NCBI GenBank assembly: GCA_964352375.1
Contig: CAYGSA010000009.1
Span: 1-36,321 of the forward strand
Source of the DNA: UBA1672 sp964352375
Lineage (GTDB): Bacteria; Pseudomonadota; Alphaproteobacteria; Micavibrionales; Micavibrionaceae
DNA: 36,321 nt
Direction: 5' to 3'
In this document: positions 16,795 through 24,407 of the stretch, piece after piece
How positions within the stretch are numbered: position 1 is the stretch's first letter
How the letters are laid out: every line of letters starts with the position of its first letter
Notes under the pieces: model-generated
What the model saw: only the letters and a program-made list of their open reading frames with translations
Database searches by the model: none
Told to the model about the DNA's origin: nothing
Position numbers and translations under genes: made by a program

Positions 16795-17190
16795 TTAATC
16801 CCCAGGCCGCCAAGCTTCATAATCCCCCGTTGCCTTTTCGCGCTTGCCGCCTGATAAAATATGCCCAGGTGGACGATAAGCGGCGGTTGTTCCTGTCATA
16901 TTGGGAATATGCGGCTTTTGCCAAGGACGGCGGAGCGAAGGCGCGTCCTCACTCGGCACAGCGTTGGTTTGATGATGCAGCCATCCATGCCACTCTGGCG
17001 GAACCTTGGTCGCCTCGGGCGCGCCCTTATACATCACCCATCTGCGCGTGCGATGATATCCCTTGCGCGCTTTGGCTTCGTAATACACATTCCCATCCTG
17101 ATCCGTGCCAATTTTCTTGCCCCGCGACAATGCGGTAAATAAAGAAATATGCGCAGGCGACATAACACCCAAAAAACTGAAAAATCCCAT
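16795..17190 (-). CDS. NDUFA12-family NADH:ubiquinone oxidoreductase accessory subunit
   Basis: This is the alphaproteobacterial homologue of mitochondrial complex I subunit NDUFA12 (B17.2), a peripheral protein near the Q-module junction. The frame could open at 17238, but ATG 17190 has AAGG nine bases upstream and gives the family-like start MGFFSFLG. The 131-residue product contains GTDQDGNVYYEAK, RRWVMYKG, PPEWHGWLHHQ and the Pro-rich tail ending YEAWRPGD, all typical. The nuo operon itself is not in the window. Confidence 0.92.
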   Translation of the reverse strand: MGFFSFLGVMSPAHISLFTALSRGKKIGTDQDGNVYYEAKARKGYHRTRRWVMYKGAPEATKVPPEWHGWLHHQTNAVPSEDAPSLRRPWQKPHIPNMTGTTAAYRPPGHILSGGKREKATGDYEAWRPGD

Positions 17191-17226
17191 AATTAAAAAC
17201 CTTATAAACTTTGTTACAAATATAGC

Positions 17227-17256
17227 ATGACCATCCAATAATGCTCGTGCTATAAA
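17227..17256 (+). promoter_or_regulatory. Putative extended -10 promoter of ridA
   Basis: TATAAA (17251-17256) is preceded by the extended element TGC (17248-17250). A -35-like ATGACC (17227-17232) lies 18 bp upstream of the -10. A start near 17263 would give a leader of about 100 nt before ridA. Confidence 0.5.
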
Positions 17257-17316
17257 GGCTGCGACTGCAGTCTCGCCCTAAATAGGGCGTAAGCCTGCAT
17301 GGCACTTAAACGCCAT
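17256..17316 (+). ncRNA. Structured ridA leader (two or three stem-loops)
   Basis: AGGCT (17256-17260) can pair with AGCCT (17292-17296), enclosing a hairpin CGCCCT-AAAT-AGGGCG (17274-17289) and the palindrome GACTGCAGTC (17263-17272). A separate hairpin ATGGC-loop-GCCAT follows (17299-17316). No riboswitch class is recognised. This may be a regulatory leader or merely stable mRNA structure. Confidence 0.35.
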
Positions 17317-17364
17317 TACAATAAGAGTATACAGGGCTTAACACAAACGAAAAGGGCAAAACGC

Positions 17365-17829
17365 ATGACTTTGAAAACAAAACTGAAAGAACTGAGACAA
17401 CAGCTCCCTGCAGTTGCCGCGCCTGCAGCAAATTATGTCCCTTATGTCGTGTCTGGTAATATGGTTTTCGTCTCTGGCCAAATCCCGTTTTTAAATGGTG
17501 AAAAAATGCATTTAGGCCGCGTCGGCGATACGCTCAGCGTGGAAGAGGGCGCAAAAGCCGCCGAAGCCTGCGCGCTTAATATCCTCGCCCAAGTCAACGA
17601 AGCCGTTGGCGGCGACTGGTCAAAAGTCAAACGCTGCGTCAAGCTCGGCGGTTTTGTAAACTCCACGGCTGACTTTACCGATCAACCCACCGTGATAAAT
17701 GGTGCATCAAACCTCATCGCCGCGACAATGGGTGATGCAGGAAAACATGCCCGTTTTGCCGTAAGCGCACCGTCTCTGCCCCTCGGCGTAGCGGTGGAAA
17801 TCGACGCGGTTTTCGAGATCGAAGCATGA
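17365..17829 (+). CDS. RidA/YjgF/YER057c-family protein
   Basis: RidA-type enzymes hydrolyse reactive enamines and imines formed by PLP enzymes. ATG 17365 is chosen over the frame opening at 17299 because AAAGGG sits eight bases upstream. The 154-residue product, longer than canonical RidA, belongs to the subgroup with an N-terminal helix. It shows YVPYVVSGNMVFVSGQIP, the RVGDTLSVEEGAKAA helix, and HARFAVSAPSLPLGVAVEID with the conserved Arg that binds the substrate carboxylate. Its stop overlaps the next start in an ATGA junction. Confidence 0.92.
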   Translation: MTLKTKLKELRQQLPAVAAPAANYVPYVVSGNMVFVSGQIPFLNGEKMHLGRVGDTLSVEEGAKAAEACALNILAQVNEAVGGDWSKVKRCVKLGGFVNSTADFTDQPTVINGASNLIAATMGDAGKHARFAVSAPSLPLGVAVEIDAVFEIEA

Positions 17830-18524
17830 GAGGCATGAGAGCAGCGCTCCTCTTTCTCGTTGTCTTTCCTTGGCTTGCGCACGCACAATCGCCCAACATG
17901 ACAGTTGAGCAAAAGCAATTCATTACCCTCTACACCGAAGCTGCCCGCGAGCGCGACGAAGACAAATACTGGCTGCTCATACACCCTGAAACCCGCAGTT
18001 GCATGACCGAAAATCTCACGCGCTTTGTACAGGATAATTTCCTGCACAAAGCCAAACATATCGAAAATATAGAAGAAAAATTCGTCCGTATAGAACAGGT
18101 AGAGATGCTGGACATCGAAGCAAAAATAAAGAAATTCTACCGCGACAAAGCCTTTCTGCCCATAGAGCCAGAATACACCCTCAGCGCGCCGATCAGACGC
18201 ACAGCTAATCAATGCGGCGAAGTCTCCGGCCTGTTATTCGCCGAAATTCCTATCGCCTTTCATCAAGGTCGCTGGTTTGAAGTTCTGGCCTGCGGAAAAA
18301 ATGATCTGGATCAGTTTTTGGGCAAGCAACTCAACGCCAAAGCCATACAGCATAAACGCACCAACGACGCCTATGACGCGATCAGTGCGCAGACATGGAA
18401 GACCCTTAAACCGATACTCACCGAGAAAAAAGACAAAGATTCTGCAATCAATCTGTTGCAAGAAAAAGAAAATCTCTCCCGCAGCAAAGCTATCGCAATT
18501 ATTCAAAAATATTGTGAACAGTAA
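17826..18524 (+). CDS. Exported hypothetical protein, 232 residues
   Basis: Not recognised. A signal peptide (RAALLFLVVFPWLAHA, cleavage near AHA-QS at about 21) points to a periplasmic location. The mature part is highly charged and probably helical, with four cysteines (in RSCMTEN, NQCGEV, LACGKN and KYCEQ), which could form two disulfides. The start overlaps the ridA stop by 4 bp, so the genes are cotranscribed. No function can be inferred from this pairing. Confidence 0.75.
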   Translation: MRGMRAALLFLVVFPWLAHAQSPNMTVEQKQFITLYTEAARERDEDKYWLLIHPETRSCMTENLTRFVQDNFLHKAKHIENIEEKFVRIEQVEMLDIEAKIKKFYRDKAFLPIEPEYTLSAPIRRTANQCGEVSGLLFAEIPIAFHQGRWFEVLACGKNDLDQFLGKQLNAKAIQHKRTNDAYDAISAQTWKTLKPILTEKKDKDSAINLLQEKENLSRSKAIAIIQKYCEQ

Positions 18525-18714
18525 GTAACTGTTTTACAATAAAAACATTGACTTCCTTCATGTCGTTTTTAAGGTTCAAGGGGGGTGGGGGTGCCATCGT
18601 TTTTCGGTCAAAAAACTAACAATGTCCAAACATAATAGGACAAAATTCACAAAAAATCAAACTTTAATGTCATGCTGAGCATAGCGAAGGATGACGTCAG
18701 TGACCGGATCACTG
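18525..18714. repeat. Intergenic region with short dispersed-type repeat and hairpin
   Basis: This gap holds a run AAGGGGGGTGGGGG (about 18578-18591), then an imperfect inverted element GTCATGCTGAGC...AGGATGAC (18669-18695) of the kind dispersed in many proteobacterial genomes. Next is a perfect hairpin CAGTGA-CCGGA-TCACTG (18698-18714) that includes the stop codon of the minus-strand response regulator and may act as its transcript end. No gene is seen here. Confidence 0.45.
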
Positions 18715-19107
18715 CCCCAATAACTTGCGCGTTGTTTGCACCAGGCGCTCAGGGTCTACGGGCTTTTTGAACAATTGCGCCGCGCCATGTTCCTGCGCCA
18801 GCACCAGAACATCGCTCGACTCATCGGCGGTGACAATCACGATCGGAAAAAGGTATTTTTGATCGCCCAAACCCTTGGCATTTTTATTATGCTCGCGCAA
18901 ATGCTTGATAAACTCAAACCCGCCCATGGGCTCCATTTTCAAATCCACATAGGCCAGTTCAATCACCGTCTGATCCAAAATTTCCAGCGCTTGCACACCA
19001 TCCGCCGCGCCCACAACCCTATAGCCCTGACCCTCTAAAATACCACGCATTAAATCACGGCTCACGTCGTTATCTTCAACAATCAGGATAGTAGAGTTCT
19101 CGTTCAT
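18709..19107 (-). CDS. Single-domain response regulator (CheY-like)
   Basis: The 132-residue protein is a lone receiver domain. It has the acidic pair E11-D12, the phosphoacceptor D55 (AYVDLKM), the switch threonine T93 (VTADES) and the invariant lysine K115 (FKKPVD). There is no output domain, so it signals by protein contact, as CheY or DivK do. No histidine kinase is in the window. It is divergent from a pilin-like gene 44 bp away; a functional link is possible but unsupported. AAGG lies eight bases before the ATG. Confidence 0.9.
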   Translation of the reverse strand: MNENSTILIVEDNDVSRDLMRGILEGQGYRVVGAADGVQALEILDQTVIELAYVDLKMEPMGGFEFIKHLREHNKNAKGLGDQKYLFPIVIVTADESSDVLVLAQEHGAAQLFKKPVDPERLVQTTRKLLGQ

Positions 19108-19151
19108 ATCAATCGCCTTGGCATTTCATATCTAAATGATACACTAACATC

Positions 19152-19859
19152 ATGAGATTAAAAAACCCTCAAAATGAAAACGGATCTGTACTTGTTTATA
19201 TTCTGCTGGCCGTCGCACTTTTCGCGGCGCTGGGCGTGACTGTGTCCAGCATGATGCGCGCGCCATCTGGCGGGTCGATAAGTAAAGAAAAGCAAGGAAT
19301 TTTCGCCTCTGAAATCCTTTCCTACGCGCAAAATGTGAAAGACGTCGTGAAAGATCTGCAAATCTCCAACGATTGCGACGCCACAGAGATAAGCTTCGAA
19401 AATGTTTTCATTACAGGCTATGAACATTCTCCCGTTGCAGCTGATGAGTGCAAAGTCTTCAGCAGCGGGGGCACGGCCTACATACGCCCTAACGTCGAGT
19501 GGCTTGAGCAATCCCATAGCGCCGCTGCAACATACGGGGAGTACGTCTTCACCGCCGCCACGCCCATAGACGGCATCGGCCAAGACAGCGGCAGCGGCGA
19601 AGGCAACGACATCGCCATCGTGCTGAATTACCTGCGCGATGAAATTTGTGAGGAAATTAACACTAAGGCTGGAATTACGAACACGGGCAACGCCCCACCG
19701 CTCGACCTCGCCGCCATGGACACGGCCACAAAATTCACCGGCTCTTTTGCATCTGCCGACCCTATTGACGCCAATGAAACCCTCGGCAAGTTCTATGGAT
19801 GCGTCCAAAACTCTGCGGGAACGCTCAACGCGTTTTATTACGTCCTGGTGGCACGATAA
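19152..19859 (+). CDS. Pilin-like exported hypothetical protein
   Basis: The 235-residue protein opens with a short basic leader and then NGSVLVYILLAVALFAALGVTVSSMM, which resembles the hydrophobic alpha-helix of type IV pilins or pseudopilins. The usual Glu at +5 is absent, so it is atypical. The rest is polar and extracellular in character, with cysteines (NDCDA, DECKV, DEICEEI, FYGCV) suggesting two disulfides. No pilus assembly genes are nearby. It could be a minor pilin or simply a bitopic membrane protein. No Shine-Dalgarno is evident before the ATG. Confidence 0.65.
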   Translation: MRLKNPQNENGSVLVYILLAVALFAALGVTVSSMMRAPSGGSISKEKQGIFASEILSYAQNVKDVVKDLQISNDCDATEISFENVFITGYEHSPVAADECKVFSSGGTAYIRPNVEWLEQSHSAAATYGEYVFTAATPIDGIGQDSGSGEGNDIAIVLNYLRDEICEEINTKAGITNTGNAPPLDLAAMDTATKFTGSFASADPIDANETLGKFYGCVQNSAGTLNAFYYVLVAR

Positions 19860-19868
19860 TGTTTGACA

Positions 19869-22169
19869 TTATTGACTGACTTTAGTGCCGTCTTTTGCTT
19901 TACGCCGTCTTTTCGGCTTCTCCGCTTCATACTTAAAGCTCAGCTCTTTGCCGTCATAATCAATCTTCACCGCGCCGCCTTTTTGCAAGCGCCCGAACAA
20001 AATCTCTTCCGCCAAAGGCCGTTTGATTTTCTCCTGAATAATGCGCCCAAGCGGACGCGCACCCATCGTGACATCATAGCCCTTCTTCGCCAGATATTTC
20101 CGCGCCTTCGATGACAGCTCAATCATCACATTCTTATCCGAAAGTTGCGCTTCAAGCTGGATAACAAATTTATCAACCACCAACTCAACCGTTCTAGGCT
20201 TAAGGTTAGTAAACGGCACAATCGCATCAAGACGGTTACGGAATTCAGGCGTAAAGCTCTTGGTAATCGCGGCGTTATCCGCATAATCCTGATCGGCAAT
20301 ATCGCGGCCAAAACCAATTGGTTTCTTCGCCATATCTGACGCCCCCGCATTGGTCGTCATAATTAAAATGACATTGCGGAAATCAATCGTCTTCCCGTTA
20401 TTATCCGTAAGCTTGCCGTAATCCATCACCTGTAACAGCAAGTTGAACAAATCAGGATGCGCCTTTTCAATCTCATCGAGCAGCAGCACACAATGCGGGT
20501 GCTGATCAACTTTATCGGTCAAAAGGCCGCCCTGATCAAAACCAACATAGCCCGGCGGCGTCCCGATCAAACGCGACACAGAATGACGCTCCATATATTC
20601 CGACATATCAAAACGGAGCAATTCAACGCCGAGCGATTTAGAGAGCTGGCGCGCAACCTCAGTTTTGCCAACCCCGGTCGGGCCAGAAAATAAATAAGAA
20701 CCGATCGGCTTTTCAGGGTCGCGCAACCCCGCGCGCGCCATTTTCACCGAATTACACAACATATCAATCGCAGTATCCTGATCATAAACCAGCGTCTTCA
20801 AATCACGCTCAAGCGTTTGCAAAGCCTCGCGGTCATTACTGTTCATGGTCGTCGATGGGATGCGCGCAATCGCAGCGATAACATCTTCGATGTCCTTCTG
20901 GCCAATCGTTTTCTTGCGCTTATCGGCGGTCACCAACATCTGCGCCGCGCCAACTTCGTCAATAATATCAATGGCTTTATCGGGCAGTTTGCGCTCACCA
21001 ATATATTTCGCAGAAAGCTCCACCGCCGCAACCAGGGCGCTACGCGTATATTTAATCTTGTGATATTTCTCGTAATAAGGCTGCAAGCCCTCAAGGATTT
21101 TAATCGCATCCTCAACGCTCGGCTCGGGCACATCGATTTTCTGGAACCGTCGCACCAGCGCGCGGTCTTTTTCAAAGTGATTGCGATATTCCTTATAGGT
21201 CGTCGAGCCAATACATTTCAGCTCCCCATTCGACAAGGCAGGCTTAAGCAGGTTAGACGCATCCATCGCCCCGCCGCTCGTCGCGCCCGCGCCAATGATG
21301 GTATGGATTTCATCAATAAACAGGATCGAATCTTCAATATTTTCAAGCTCAGACAGCACGGCTTTCAGCCTTTCTTCAAAATCCCCGCGATAGCGTGTTC
21401 CCGCCAGCAAAGCGCCCATATCAAGCGAGTAAATCACCGCCCCATGTAAAACCTCGGGCACATCTTTTTCAACAATGCGCTTGGCAAGCCCCTCTGCGAT
21501 TGCCGTCTTCCCGACCCCTGGATCACCAACATAAAGCGGGTTGTTCTTGGAGCGACGGCACAAAATCTGGATCGTGCGATCAACTTCAGTATCACGCCCA
21601 ATCAGCGGATCAATCCCACCCTCAGACGCTTTTTCGTTAAGATTAACGCAATAGCTATCAAGCGCCTCTTTCCCGACCTTAATTTCTTTCTCTTCTTCTA
21701 CTCCTTGCGGAGTTTTTTGCGTATCACTCTTCGAAGCAACCTTCGCAATTCCGTGCGAGATGTAATTCACCGCATCAAACCGCGTCATGTCGCGTTCTTG
21801 TAATACATAAACTGCGTGGCTCTCACGCTCAGAAAACAAGGCAACCAAAACATTTGCACCCGTAACCTCTTCGCGACCCGATGATTGAACATGAATCGCC
21901 GCGCGCTGAAGGACGCGTTGAAACGCATTCGTCGGCTTTGATTCTTCAATGTCCGCGTTAATCAGCCCCGTCAGGTCATTTTCAATGTAATGGAGCAGGG
22001 ACGAAGACAAATCATCCAGATCAATGCCACAAGAGCGCAAAACCGCCATCGCATCCTGATCACTGGTTAGCGCCAGCAAAAGATGCTCCAACGTCGCATA
22101 TTCGTGGCTTTTCTCATTGGCAATCGCCAAAGCGCGGTGGAGTGTCTGTTCAAGATTACGAGAGAGCAT
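19869..22169 (-). CDS. clpA: ATP-dependent Clp protease ATPase subunit ClpA
   Basis: ClpA is the AAA+ unfoldase of ClpAP. The 766-residue protein has the Clp N-domain (about 1-145, which binds ClpS) and two AAA+ modules with Walker A GDPGVGKT (215-222) and GPTGVGKT (496-503), Walker B FIDEIHT and LLDEIEKA. The ClpP-docking IGF loop is at 618-620 (KKPIGFG). The C-terminus is Lys/Arg-rich. AAGGA lies upstream of the ATG. amtB is between it and clpS. Confidence 0.97.
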   Translation of the reverse strand: MLSRNLEQTLHRALAIANEKSHEYATLEHLLLALTSDQDAMAVLRSCGIDLDDLSSSLLHYIENDLTGLINADIEESKPTNAFQRVLQRAAIHVQSSGREEVTGANVLVALFSERESHAVYVLQERDMTRFDAVNYISHGIAKVASKSDTQKTPQGVEEEKEIKVGKEALDSYCVNLNEKASEGGIDPLIGRDTEVDRTIQILCRRSKNNPLYVGDPGVGKTAIAEGLAKRIVEKDVPEVLHGAVIYSLDMGALLAGTRYRGDFEERLKAVLSELENIEDSILFIDEIHTIIGAGATSGGAMDASNLLKPALSNGELKCIGSTTYKEYRNHFEKDRALVRRFQKIDVPEPSVEDAIKILEGLQPYYEKYHKIKYTRSALVAAVELSAKYIGERKLPDKAIDIIDEVGAAQMLVTADKRKKTIGQKDIEDVIAAIARIPSTTMNSNDREALQTLERDLKTLVYDQDTAIDMLCNSVKMARAGLRDPEKPIGSYLFSGPTGVGKTEVARQLSKSLGVELLRFDMSEYMERHSVSRLIGTPPGYVGFDQGGLLTDKVDQHPHCVLLLDEIEKAHPDLFNLLLQVMDYGKLTDNNGKTIDFRNVILIMTTNAGASDMAKKPIGFGRDIADQDYADNAAITKSFTPEFRNRLDAIVPFTNLKPRTVELVVDKFVIQLEAQLSDKNVMIELSSKARKYLAKKGYDVTMGARPLGRIIQEKIKRPLAEEILFGRLQKGGAVKIDYDGKELSFKYEAEKPKRRRKAKDGTKVSQ

Positions 22170-22257
22170 AAGCCTAGTCCTTTAAAATACAGTAAAAAAA
22201 CTTTATCACACTCTTTTTTACGGCGCTACGTCTTGATAAAAAGTTAAGAAATAAAAC

Positions 22258-23505
22258 TTATTTCGTCGGTTCCGGGTGGTCTTCATGGAAATCAAAATTA
22301 TACGCACGAACGCCAAGCTCTGAGAGGTCACCGCCTAACTGCTCCTGATTCCAATGAAGGCGAATGCCGATGCTGGCTTTCATAATCATCCAAATCGCAA
22401 AACTAACGGTAAAGACGAAAATACCAATCGCGGCAATGCCCGTAAGCTGAACGCTCAAAGACGCTTCAGGGTTTGAGAACACAACCGCAATCGTGCCCCA
22501 AATGCCAGCGGCTAAATGCACAGGGATCGCGCCGACAACATCATCGACCTTGAAGTAATCAAGCGCCTTTGATGCGCCAAACATAATGAGGGCCCCCATA
22601 GCGCCAATCGCCAGCGCGAGTGGAAGGCTCGGAAGAAGTGGCCCAGCCGTGATTGCAACAAGCCCCGCAAGCGCTCCATTCAAAACCATAGGTAAATCAA
22701 CCCGCCCACTCATCACTTGGTTGAGGATAAGAATCGTGACAACGCCCGCTGCCGCGGCAACGTTCGTATTGGCAAAGATTTTCGCTACCGCCAAAGCATC
22801 CTCTGTTGAACCAATCGCAAGCTGTGATCCGCCATTAAACCCAAACCAGCCAAACCATAAAACAAACGTACCAAGCGTCGCCAGAGGCAACGAAAACCCT
22901 GCAATCGGAACAGCCGCGCCCGTTTCCTCATCAAACCGCCCTTTGCGCGCCCCAAGAATAAGCGCCCCTGCCAAAGCCGCCCATCCCCCGACAGAATGAA
23001 CAAGCGTCGAGCCAGCAAAATCACTAAAACCAATCTCATAAAGCCAGCCTTCGCCCCATACCCAGCTGCCTGTTATGGGGTATATGAAACCGGAAAGCAT
23101 CGCAACAAAGACCATAAACGGCCAGAGCTTAATCCGCTCCGCCAGCGCGCCCGAGACAATAGACGCCGCTGTCGCCACAAAAACCATCTGGAAAAACCAG
23201 AAGGCATAAGAGCTATAACTTGCGCTATAATCCCCACGCAGCGCCTTGGAATCATCCCCGTTCCAAGGCATAGGCGTTCCAAAAAACCCGCCATCAACCC
23301 CTGTAAACATCAAATTATAGCCAACCAGAAAAAACATCAGCCCCGCAATCGCATACAGCCCGATATTCTTAACCAGGATGACGGCGACAGATTTACTGCG
23401 CACCATACCCGCTTCCAGCATAGCAAAACCCACCGCCATAAACATGACCATCGCCCCGCAAACCAAAAGGAAAAACGTATTTAATATAAAGGCTGTTTCA
23501 GTCAT
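22258..23505 (-). CDS. amtB: Ammonium transporter (Amt/MEP/Rh family)
   Basis: AmtB moves ammonium through the inner membrane. ATG 23505 is preferred, since GAGG precedes it by nine bases. The open frame extends to 23589, but the extra 28 residues match nothing typical. The 415-residue product has about 11 membrane helices. The pore twin histidines are H170 (STLVHSVGGW) and H330 (AIPVHLAAG), and the periplasmic FSDFAGS segment carries the conserved Asp. There is no adjacent glnK, the usual partner, and the gene splits clpS from clpA. Confidence 0.95.
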   Translation of the reverse strand: MTETAFILNTFFLLVCGAMVMFMAVGFAMLEAGMVRSKSVAVILVKNIGLYAIAGLMFFLVGYNLMFTGVDGGFFGTPMPWNGDDSKALRGDYSASYSSYAFWFFQMVFVATAASIVSGALAERIKLWPFMVFVAMLSGFIYPITGSWVWGEGWLYEIGFSDFAGSTLVHSVGGWAALAGALILGARKGRFDEETGAAVPIAGFSLPLATLGTFVLWFGWFGFNGGSQLAIGSTEDALAVAKIFANTNVAAAAGVVTILILNQVMSGRVDLPMVLNGALAGLVAITAGPLLPSLPLALAIGAMGALIMFGASKALDYFKVDDVVGAIPVHLAAGIWGTIAVVFSNPEASLSVQLTGIAAIGIFVFTVSFAIWMIMKASIGIRLHWNQEQLGGDLSELGVRAYNFDFHEDHPEPTK

Positions 23506-23549
23506 TTTATGATACCTCAAGTTTATAGTGCAAAAAACGCATACTAAAG

Positions 23550-23564
23550 ATGCAATTAATGCAT
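23550..23564. promoter_or_regulatory. Inverted repeat upstream of amtB
   Basis: ATGCA-ATTAA-TGCAT is a perfect 5-bp inverted repeat 45 bp before the amtB start, with another GCAT just downstream. It may be an operator. It does not match a clear NtrC site, and no sigma54 -24/-12 element was found. Confidence 0.3.
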
Positions 23565-23658
23565 AGCTTAACTTAATCAAATGCGTCAAGGAAATTTTGA
23601 AAACTTATCCAGTAGGGGATTAGGAGAATATATGAGATTTATATTATGCAGCGAACTG

Positions 23659-24036
23659 CTATTCTTTTTCCATCGTGCATTGCAACGGCTGCTCGTTCGC
23701 ACGGGCAAAATCCATGACTTGCGCCACTTTGGTTTCGGCAACCTCAAAGGTAAAAATACCGCACACTCCAACGCCGCGCCTGTGAACATGCAGCATAATA
23801 TCGGTGGCTTCTTGGCGGCTCTTTTTGAAAATACTTTCAAGAACATGCACAACAAACTCCATCGGCGTATAATCATCATTCAAAATAAGAACTTTATACA
23901 TAGACGGCTTTTGCGTCCTTGGCTTGGTCTGTAAAATTAAACCATGATCAATATGCGGGTCATCCCCGTCAGGCATATCCTCTGATCCGCAAATAATTTT
24001 TTCAGTGCTAAAAATTGTCATGATTGAAAACCGCAT
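23659..24036 (-). CDS. clpS: ClpAP adaptor ClpS
   Basis: ClpS delivers N-degron substrates to ClpA. The 125-residue protein has the signature MYKVLILNDDYTPMEFVVHVL, with the substrate-pocket NDD, then HVHRRGVGVCGIFTFEVAETK with the ClpA-contact histidine region, and ends CTMEKE. The first 45 residues are a variable extension; the true start may be ATG 24021 or 23976, and none has a good ribosome site. With aat and clpA also in this window, a complete Leu/N-degron pathway is encoded. Confidence 0.93.
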   Translation of the reverse strand: MRFSIMTIFSTEKIICGSEDMPDGDDPHIDHGLILQTKPRTQKPSMYKVLILNDDYTPMEFVVHVLESIFKKSRQEATDIMLHVHRRGVGVCGIFTFEVAETKVAQVMDFARANEQPLQCTMEKE

Positions 24037-24095
24037 GTATGATAAAAAACATATATAACAAGTGTAGGCAAGAAGTTACAACAACGAAATTATTT

Positions 24096-24125
24096 TTGAC
24101 ATAAAAACACAATCTGTGCTATGCA
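24096..24125 (+). promoter_or_regulatory. Putative sigma70 promoter of the 24153 gene
   Basis: A consensus TTGACA (24096-24101) and TATGCA (24120-24125) lie 18 bp apart, with a TGC extended -10 element. Transcription would start near 24132, followed by AAGG at 24139-24142 and the ATG at 24153. Confidence 0.6.
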
Positions 24126-24152
24126 AAGCCAACAAAACAAAAGGATAAAAAA

Positions 24153-24407
24153 ATGCGCAAAACAGCCCTGACATTTTTAGGTGTGATAGGCCTTGGCGGT
24201 ACGGTACTCGCAGATGATTTTGGCCCACGCTTTGCTGAAACAACCCCGCCCGGCCTTGCAGAATATACGGTTGAAGAAACCGCTGACATCGCAATGGACG
24301 AGGCTGCAAAAGACCTGCAAGACATAATGCCAGCCGCAGGCGAAGAGCAGATCACACCACAAGGCAATGCCAACAAAAATGACAAAGAAGAAAACCAAGC
24401 CCAATAA
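24153..24407 (+). CDS. Small exported hypothetical protein, 84 residues
   Basis: Not recognised. A signal peptide (KTALTFLGVIGLGGTVLA, cleavage near residue 20) is followed by a short, acidic, Ala/Glu-rich mature part that ends in a polar Asn/Lys/Glu tail. It has no cysteine and no lipobox. A strong promoter and ribosome site precede it. The gene for the PycTM-like membrane protein starts inside its 3' end in another frame, so the two are expressed together. Confidence 0.65.
   Translation: MRKTALTFLGVIGLGGTVLADDFGPRFAETTPPGLAEYTVEETADIAMDEAAKDLQDIMPAAGEEQITPQGNANKNDKEENQAQ

Noticed and set aside
17299..17364. N-terminal extension of the RidA-like protein
   Set aside because: The AAAGGG at 17351-17356 fits ATG 17365, and the extension overlaps a folded leader.
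19860..20114. Plus-strand frame over the 3' end of clpA
   Set aside because: It is antisense to the well-supported clpA coding sequence and shows no family resemblance.
23506..23580. Sigma54 promoter or NtrC site for amtB
   Set aside because: No GG-N10-GC spacing was found and the dyad does not match the NtrC consensus.
23506..23589. 28-residue N-terminal extension of AmtB
   Set aside because: ATG 23505 has a ribosome site at the right distance and gives the normal Amt start. The extension lies in the promoter region.
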